A DNA stretch of 26,483 nt, taken from contig NW_003107103.1 in NCBI RefSeq assembly GCF_000003605.2, forward strand, positions 89,628-116,110, written 5' to 3'. The translations under genes and the position numbers were made by a program. Below, piece after piece: positions 21,372-26,483 of this stretch. The stretch is from Saccoglossus kowalevskii (lineage: Eukaryota > Hemichordata > Enteropneusta > Harrimaniidae). The first letter of the stretch is position 1, and every line of letters starts with the position of its first letter. The notes under the pieces were generated by a model. It was not told where the DNA came from, searched no databases, and saw only the letters and a list, made by a program, of their open reading frames with translations.

Positions 21372-21790
21372 TTAAGTAAATTTAGACTCAGTGATCACAA
21401 TCTAGAGATTGAACTAGGGAGAAGGAACTAACCAAAAATTGTCAGATGACAGAACATGTAAAAGATGTAATATAAATTCTCTTGATGATGAGAAGAATTT
21501 TATCCTTAAATGTTCTTCCTTTAAAAGTGAAAGGAAAAGACTTTTTGAAGGTTGTGATCTCAAGCCTAATTTACCAGATGATATTTTTCTTGGGGTAATG
21601 AAAAATGCAAAAGCCCTTTCACTATACTTGAAAGATACTATCTATATTTTGATGTTTCTTTAGTTTTTTTTTTTCAGTTTTACTGTTTGTTTTTTATTTT
21701 ATTTGTTTATTTATATATTGTTATTCTCTTTACCTTACTAAATCCACTTATGATTTAGTTGTGTAATAAAGTTATATTTATTCGTTTTCG
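21372..21790 (+). mobile_element. 5'-truncated, frameshifted non-LTR retrotransposon 3' end
   Basis: The region encodes the C-terminal tail typical of LINE reverse transcriptases. LSKFRLSDHNLEIELGRRN (from 21372) is followed, after a stop and a +1 frameshift, by SDDRTCKRCNINSLDDEKNF then ILKCSSFKSERKRLF (21439-21663). The CxxC...DEKxFxLxC spacing is the zinc-knuckle seen at the end of many LINE ORF2 proteins. A 3' UTR with T-rich sequence, a stem-loop ACTAAATC/GATTTAGT (21737-21759) and AATAAA (21765-21770) follows. The reverse transcriptase and endonuclease parts are absent, so this is a dead fragment. The exact clade cannot be told from the tail. It lies antisense in the presumed first intron of the minus-strand gene. 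Confidence 0.8.
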
Positions 21791-21868
21791 AAAAATAAAC
21801 ATTATGTCCATGGCACAGAGCCTTGATGCTCAATAATGGGATACATTATCGCGAATAATCAGCTGCAA

Positions 21869-21876
21869 TGACGTCA
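21869..21876. promoter_or_regulatory. Palindromic CRE motif
   Basis: A perfect TGACGTCA about 350 bp from the divergent start site. CREB/ATF sites of this form are common near metazoan promoters. Motif evidence only. Confidence 0.35.
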
Positions 21877-21916
21877 TAAAATGTTATAATCAATAAGAAT
21901 TCGCGCTTGGCTCATA

Positions 21917-22045
21917 AGCTCTTGGTTTCGCTGTGGGTTTCGTTATTGGCGGTACAGTTATTTTGTCCGTCGGCGGGGTGATCGCGAAACTAGTGAACGA
22001 AATAAAGTTACCAACAATCGAACTATTGTAGCGAAACCAAGAGCT
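21917..22045. repeat. 129-bp element with perfect 16-bp terminal inverted repeats
   Basis: AGCTCTTGGTTTCGCT at 21917-21932 is the exact reverse complement of AGCGAAACCAAGAGCT at 22030-22045. The interior is CpG-rich, with further GCGAAAC/GTTTCG words. The size and end structure fit a small MITE-like element or a cruciform. No clear target-site duplication flanks it, so a transposon origin is only one option. It lies just upstream of PCIF1 and within the presumed first intron of the divergent gene. Confidence 0.8.
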
Positions 22046-22183
22046 ACAACTGCAGCTAACAAGTTGGTTGAGACTGTGTTTTTGATTATCCTATAAGATG
22101 TTTCAAGTTCGCTACTGTGTTATGGGTGAATAGTTTGCACAAAACAAAATACAACAAATGACTGAATACCAGTACTTACTTAC

Positions 22184-22217
22184 GCCAATGCATACATATA
22201 TCTAACTCTCCCGCCAT
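22184..22217 (-). CDS. Candidate first coding exon of the divergent minus-strand gene
   Basis: On the minus strand, ATG at 22217-22215 lies within AAAATGGCGGGAG, a YY1-type motif that in many animals overlaps the true start codon. The frame MAGELDICMHW runs 11 codons plus one base into a strong donor, GGC|GTAAGTAAGT (exon end 22184). The phase 1 exit matches the candidate exons at 21109-20969 and 20697-20562. The exon is short, so its support comes from the motif, donor and phase agreement rather than from composition. If right, it starts about 100 bp from the PCIF1 first exon on the opposite strand. Confidence 0.5.
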
Positions 22218-22220
22218 TTT
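22211..22220 (-). promoter_or_regulatory. YY1-type motif (minus)
   Basis: AAAATGGCGG on the minus strand matches the AAnATGGCGGC class of YY1 element and contains the proposed start codon of the divergent gene. Confidence 0.55.
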
Positions 22221-22310
22221 ATAAGTTACAGTAATCAACCAGCCTAAAGCTCGTGCACAGCGCCACCATATTACCAACGCATTTAATATTTCCCATGATG
22301 CTGTGCGAGG
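22221..22310. promoter_or_regulatory. Putative bidirectional promoter core
   Basis: About 90 bp separate two mirror-image ATGGCGG motifs. The interval is free of a usable TATA box, contains the ZNF143-type element and an AGCGCCACCAT word, and lies between a minus-strand start codon and the first PCIF1 exon. The transcription start sites themselves cannot be read from the sequence. Confidence 0.5.
22290..22307 (+). promoter_or_regulatory. ZNF143/SBF-type element
   Basis: TTCCCATGATGCTGTGCG fits the TWCCCANNATGC...YGCG pattern of ZNF143-type sites, which commonly sit within 100 bp of animal transcription starts and often with YY1 elements. It lies just upstream of the plus-strand ATGGCGG motif. 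Confidence 0.55.
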
Positions 22311-22402
22311 CAAAATGGCGGACTGGTCGAGCTGTGAAAACTAGATCGACGCGCTCTTTTTATCATTTCTGTACCTGGATGTAATCTGATCCACAATCGG
22401 AG
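22308..22402 (+). other. PCIF1: PCIF1 non-coding first exon (5' end approximate)
   Basis: The segment ends at a consensus donor GGAG|GTAAGA (exon end 22402) and begins near the ZNF143 and YY1 motifs. The YY1-type CAAAATGGCGG at 22311-22321 contains an ATG (22315). It opens only a nine-codon upstream ORF, MADWSSCEN, that stops at 22342-22344. The exon is therefore 5' UTR in the simplest model. The left boundary is unknown. Confidence 0.6.
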
Positions 22403-22850
22403 GTAAGAATATATTATATAATATTCTTAAGATGTCCATGTTAGGTATATGAGTTGTTTCACAGCTGTAAATTGTATGCATGCGACATAATCACAATATG
22501 AAAGATACAGTAGTTACATTATAACACAATACATGAAATTTCACTTCTAGAATCAAATGGATCGGTACAGAAAATTCACATTCGATTCTGTTGGGCAGAG
22601 TTGTCGCCGTTATTTACATTGCATATAATTCATCCAACGCTGTAAACACTATTGCATCTCTGCAGATCACTGGATTGGTGTGTATTACTGACCGTAGTTT
22701 ACACTTTGTTTACGTTTGTGGCGGAAGTGTCTTTCCGTGCAGAGAGTGATTGAGGTTATACAAATGTATTCTCGTGCGTTGTAATATATTGTTACATCGT
22801 ACTGTCATCTGAACATTCACCGATTAAATATCTATAACATTTTTGTTTAG
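22403..22850 (+). other. PCIF1: PCIF1 intron 1
   Basis: A GT-AG intron of about 448 bp from GTAAGA at 22403 to TTTTTGTTTAG ending at 22850. A second AG at 22859-22860 could serve as an alternative acceptor 10 bp downstream. Nothing else is seen in it. Confidence 0.65.
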
Positions 22851-22854
22851 GTTG

Positions 22855-22905
22855 ATGCAGGATCGGAAAAAAATGAGCCTCAAAAAGACTGCGTCATTAA
22901 ACTAA
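22855..22905 (+). promoter_or_regulatory. Upstream ORF in the PCIF1 leader
   Basis: In the second exon, ATG at 22855 and an in-frame ATG at 22873 open MQDRKKMSLKKTASLN, which stops at TAA 22903-22905, twelve bases before the main ATG and in the same frame. With the nine-codon uORF of exon 1, the mature leader would carry at least two short uORFs. If the acceptor at 22860 is used instead, only the inner ATG remains. Confidence 0.5.
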
Positions 22906-22917
22906 TTGCTGAAAACA

Positions 22918-25805
22918 ATGGACGAAGCAAAACAAAAGCCTGGTCCATCAGACACCGCTACGGATCAGCCTTATAATTTTATGCATCATCGCTCTCCAGC
23001 AGCCATCTCACCCCCAACACAGTCAAGAACAGCAATGTATCAATCATCACCATCTCCACAGGGACAACCCTTTTCTCCCCAGGGGCAGAATGTTCCCTCA
23101 CCACTCTCTCCACAGCCATCAACCCCTACCGGTCCTGATCCAGTGCATGACCTGCCGGAAGAGCTGCTGCAAATGGGATGGAGGAAATTTTGGAGCAAGC
23201 GTGAGAGGCGGCCATATTACTATAATAAAAGGACAAATGAATCTATGTGGGATATTCCACCGCTGAGTAGCCCTGGCTTTGTACAGGTACGAACAGTATC
23301 AAATAACCAGAGTGAATTTCACTTGTTTTAGTGTGATGTGTCACTGCAATACTTCCCTGTGATGTAATCACAAATTGTAAATTTAACATGTCATTTGATG
23401 CTGCATAAAATAGCATAATAATATCATGAAAATAAATCTTACTTAAGCTGTTTTGTTTTCTGATAAGCTATTAATCATGAAATCCAGGACTTGAACCTCA
23501 GAGATCAGTATTCTCAGGCTGGGTTAACTTTGCATTCCTTTCAAAGTGTTAGTAAACTTGATAATTAAAAAAGAAAAAAATGGTAAATGAAGAAGAAAAA
23601 ATCTTAAAGCGATAAGCTTTCTGAGAAGGCCTTGAATTAATTGAAAATTGTGAAGACACAGCACTGAAATGAAAGATGTTTAGGTTGTGCTTCCTGAAGT
23701 CTTGTACAGCTTTGTACATTCTTGTTTTTATTCAGGATAAACAATGAGAACTATTAAATAAAAAGAATTGTTCACATCGGGTTCAAAATACTTGGGTACT
23801 TGCATGTTGTTTTTTCAGCCTGTATATGTACACCTGAAACCTGATGTGTACGCTGTGCATGCACAAAATTCATCATTCGTGGGTATTTCGATCTAATAAA
23901 AAGTATGAATATTGTATCACAATATTTTATTTCAAAAGTGTTATGTTATTATAGATTTGCATATATGCCATAGCTTTTTGAGTTTACCCGATAGAAATCA
24001 TGATTTTTAGAAAATCCTGTGACAAAATGTCAAAAATAATCATTGCTGGTTAAATTTCTATAGGAATCCAGGTAAAGGCATAATTTCATGGAAAATTCCC
24101 AGAATCTCCTAATAATTTGTGACAATCAGAATTATCCATCTTATAACAACCTACTATTTTCATTGGCATTTGATTTTGCTATTTTAATTTTTCAAGCAAT
24201 TTTACTGGGCAGGAAAACAATGAGTTCTTTTGATCATGTAATTAAATTACTGGGTCTTAATTATCGGTAAAAATTAAAAAAACAGGCAATAATTAATATC
24301 ATGTATGTCACCAAATGATATTTTCAAATAAGACAAAATCACTGTTAAATGACTCAAACATTGCCGTTTTTTTTTTTTTTTTTTTTTTTTTTTAAGCAAT
24401 TGTTTTTCACCCTTAAAGTAGTAGTACAAGTTTTTATGTGAGTTTTGTGAACAACATAAAATGAAACAATTGTATAAAAATCTAATACCTGCAAACAACC
24501 CTAAGCCAATATAATTGCTCTATATGTTTTAAGATTCAAATAATAACATAAACTCAAGTGTCTACTTCGTATGTGGCTAATCCAGAAGTTACTCCTATAG
24601 GGCTTGGGAAAATATACCCTATTCATGAGTCTAGAGCCCTCCCAGTTTTCTGTGGGACAGGCCTTTCATGTGAACTCAGGAAAAAAAACTCCAGGGTGAA
24701 GCCATGGCTGCATGTAACAATATAGAAACTGTTGTAGTTAAGGCGAGACCCACAAACCCTCCCTTCTTCCCTCCAAAAGAAAAAAAAAATCATTATTTTT
24801 CAAAATAAAGTTTGTAAACTAAAAAGCAAAGATTTTTTTTTACAAAAATGCATGGCAAATTACTAATTTTCACTGCTTGTAAATTATTTTGAATGTGATA
24901 GACAGATAAAACTTGCTCTGTTTTGTTGTCTAAATTTAAATTTTGTATTTCATTATCTCACAACAGCACCACCCCTGGCCTAGAACATCAGTATACTTGC
25001 ATATCCTATATAGATATAAAAATATAACATTAGATATTCTTTTATTAAACTAAAGTGGGAGCATCATGGGAAAAAAAGACAACATTTGTAACATCAGCTG
25101 ACATGTGCTTATTATATATGACCTTTGACCTTGTTAACATGTCATATGTAAATTAACCAAAGGTGGAATTATTAGCCTGAGTATTCTTGTTGAAAGATTG
25201 TGGAAAGGATAAATTTTCCTGATCGCATCGGTAGTTATTGTTTTTCCTTACATTGTTCAGCTAGTACTTTAATATCAGATGACTGAAGAAAAAAAAAATT
25301 ACAGAATTTTAGAATTCTGAATGCAAGACTAGTTTTTCCACGCTTTGTATGACAGTTCCTCTAGTTGCAAACCTGTTGTGTTTGCCGGTGCTGTATTGAT
25401 TTGTGCAAATTAATTGACTGTGTTTTGTCTATACGTTTATTTGTAATTCTGTTATTTCATGTTCGTTAAACAGTTTTTACTGTCATGTATGTAATGTCAC
25501 AATGTCAATGGTTCCGTATTTAGTGATTGTCTCTCAATTTGTCCCCGGATCTGGTGAATTCTTTTAATTTTGGGAAATGTTCTTTGCTATCACTCATTGT
25601 GTTACAGCATATATGTATGTTTCTATTTATTTTTATTCTAGAATGATCCCCTGGGTATAAACACAGTTAATCGTGAACAGCAGGATATAAGACTATCCCG
25701 TAATAGCCTTGATATTGGACAGAAGCGTAGGCTATCTGAAGACCACGCTATGGGTCCACCTGCCAAAAAACCATCAAGTGGTGTACAGATTCCAATAGTT
25801 CCTAG
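22918..25805 (+). CDS. PCIF1: PCIF1 / CAPAM, cap-specific adenosine N6-methyltransferase (5' part, two coding exons)
   Basis: PCIF1 methylates N6 of a 2'-O-methylated adenosine next to the mRNA cap, making m6Am. It acts in the nucleus and docks on Ser5-phosphorylated RNA polymerase II through its WW domain. Coding exon A (22918-23286, 123 codons, donor ACAG|GTACGA, phase 0) has a Pro/Ser/Gln-rich disordered start. A WW domain follows at residues ~79-116: HDLPEELLQMGWRKFW, then RRPYYYNKRTNESMWDIPPL, with the two signature Trp at 88 and 111 and Pro114. Exon B (25642-25805, acceptor TTTTTATTCTAG, donor CCTAG|GTAAGA, phase 2) begins NDPLGIN, as the vertebrate protein continues after its WW domain, and has an NLS-like QKRRLSED...PAKKP. 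ATG 22918 is chosen because it has a strong context (A at -3, G at +4) and an in-frame TAA at 22903. The core and methyltransferase (NPPF) region lies right of the window. Confidence 0.92.
23287..25641 (+). other. PCIF1: PCIF1 intron 2
   Basis: A GT-AG intron of about 2.36 kb. It is AT-rich, with a T-run of about 27 at 24366-24393. No nested gene or RNA is supported. The short open frames at 24088-24270 (+) and 24274-24498 (-) lie wholly inside it and look spurious. Confidence 0.85.
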
Positions 25806-26104
25806 GTAAGACCTCCTTCCTATTTCTCACCTCAATTGGCAGGCCAGGGCAATTTTCATGTAGAAGCTTTTTAATGTATGTCATTGCTGTTTAATACCAT
25901 GCACTTAACCATACACTTAAACAATGCATTTATTTTTCCACCGTACGGTCATTGGTTTTATATGACATTTTACGACCATGAAAAAAGGAAATTCAATTGT
26001 TGTACCCACGTCTCGAAACATAAAGTAAAAGTGATTGCCATGAAGCATCTCTCATTTTTTTTTACCCTTTGTTCCTAAAACTAGAAATTTATTAGTTGTA
26101 TAAT

Positions 26105-26250
26105 TTGTTCCTTAAGGCCTCCTAACCTCAACCCTAACATGGTATGCCCCCTCCAAATAAGAAGGGTACAAAAATGTATATACAAATAACTTGGGAGGGA
26201 AAATGGAGGTTAGGATTAAAGTTATGATTAAGGAGTCCCTGAGGAACTCT
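26105..26250. repeat. Imperfect fold-back segment
   Basis: TTCCTTAAGGCCTCCTAACC on the left faces GGTTAGGATT...AAGGAGTCCCTGAGGAA on the right. The exact core pair is TCCTAACCTC (26120-26129) with GAGGTTAGGA (26206-26215), and inner CCCCCTCCAA pairs loosely with TTGGGAGGG. It is probably a small hairpin-type element. Confidence 0.55.
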
Positions 26251-26269
26251 TACCTCTTTTGTTTGTTTT

Positions 26270-26483
26270 AAGCTCTGCTGTCGACTTTGTCGAGCGGAGC
26301 TTATCATATGAGTGATTGTCCGGCGTCGTCCATGTCAATGTTTTACTTTTTCGACTTCTTCTTGAAACTACAAGCCTGATGCTTTGATACTTGGTGTATA
26401 TGTACCTTGGGTAGACCTCTCTCAGATTTGTTCATTTCATGATGATATCTTCAATTCTCTAATTTTGGTGAATATTTTTGTAA
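26270..26483 (+). repeat. Dispersed repeat fragment with a hairpin end
   Basis: Begins with a near-perfect hairpin, AAGCTCTGCTGTCGAC facing GTCGAGCGGAGCTT (26270-26302, one mismatch in the outer ten bases). It continues with GTCCGGCGTCGTCCATGTCA and a long TTTTTCGACTTCTTCTTGAA tail to the window edge. It looks like the end of a multi-copy element; I believe similar sequence occurs in other marine invertebrates, but I cannot check this. Confidence 0.5.

Larger units (their letters stand above)
25806..26483 (+). other. PCIF1: PCIF1 intron 3 (5' part)
   Basis: Starts at GTAAGA after CCTAG and continues past the window edge with no acceptor followed by PCIF1-like coding sequence. It contains a fold-back segment and a dispersed repeat, listed separately. 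Confidence 0.75.

Noticed and set aside
22315-22344. ATG in the plus-strand YY1 motif as the PCIF1 start
   Set aside because: The frame stops after nine codons before the donor, while the WW-domain frame has its own strong ATG at 22918.
24274-24498. Minus-strand frame with a Lys run inside PCIF1 intron 2
   Set aside because: The Lys run is the reverse of a poly-T tract; it lies wholly within an intron and shows no gene features.
1-26483. tRNA, rRNA or snRNA genes
   Set aside because: I saw no box A/box B pair, cloverleaf or conserved snRNA core on reading both strands; a covariance-model scan would be decisive.

Overview
This is an AT-rich, repeat-rich eukaryotic (metazoan) window. It has spliced genes with GT-AG introns, a LINE relic, minisatellites and no prokaryotic gene structure. 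A marine invertebrate is most likely, perhaps a non-vertebrate deuterostome such as a hemichordate. That guess rests on the dense dispersed repeats, the bilaterian-style promoter motifs and the invertebrate-like PCIF1. It is an inference and I cannot place the species.

Layout. Positions 1-1857 are a 44-bp satellite with higher-order duplications. 1858-9020 is mostly non-coding, AT-rich DNA with a decayed ~75-bp repeat (4290-4760), an 87-bp octamer-bearing array (6780-7260) and scattered repeats. 9024-9897 is a 12-bp minisatellite. 11238-12255 is a ~512-bp tandem duplication. 12832-13655 is a 117-bp array that stays open on the minus strand. 13.7-20 kb is low-complexity non-coding sequence with a few weak exon candidates and two good CTCF-like sites. 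20.1-22.2 kb holds the likely 5' exons of an unrecognised minus-strand gene, interrupted by a plus-strand LINE 3' end (21372-21790) and a 129-bp inverted-repeat element. 22.2-22.4 kb looks like a bidirectional promoter. 22.3 kb to the right edge is the 5' part of PCIF1 (cap-specific adenosine N6-methyltransferase) on the plus strand.

The two most secure biological statements are as follows. (1) Plus-strand PCIF1 has a non-coding first exon, a WW-domain exon and a third exon with an NLS-like basic stretch; the catalytic part lies beyond the window. (2) A divergent minus-strand gene starts about 100 bp away. Three short exons join in consistent reading phase into a 103-residue N-terminus that I do not recognise. 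The two genes would share a promoter with mirror-image YY1-type motifs and a ZNF143-type motif. Nearly all other long open frames here are by-products of tandem repeats.
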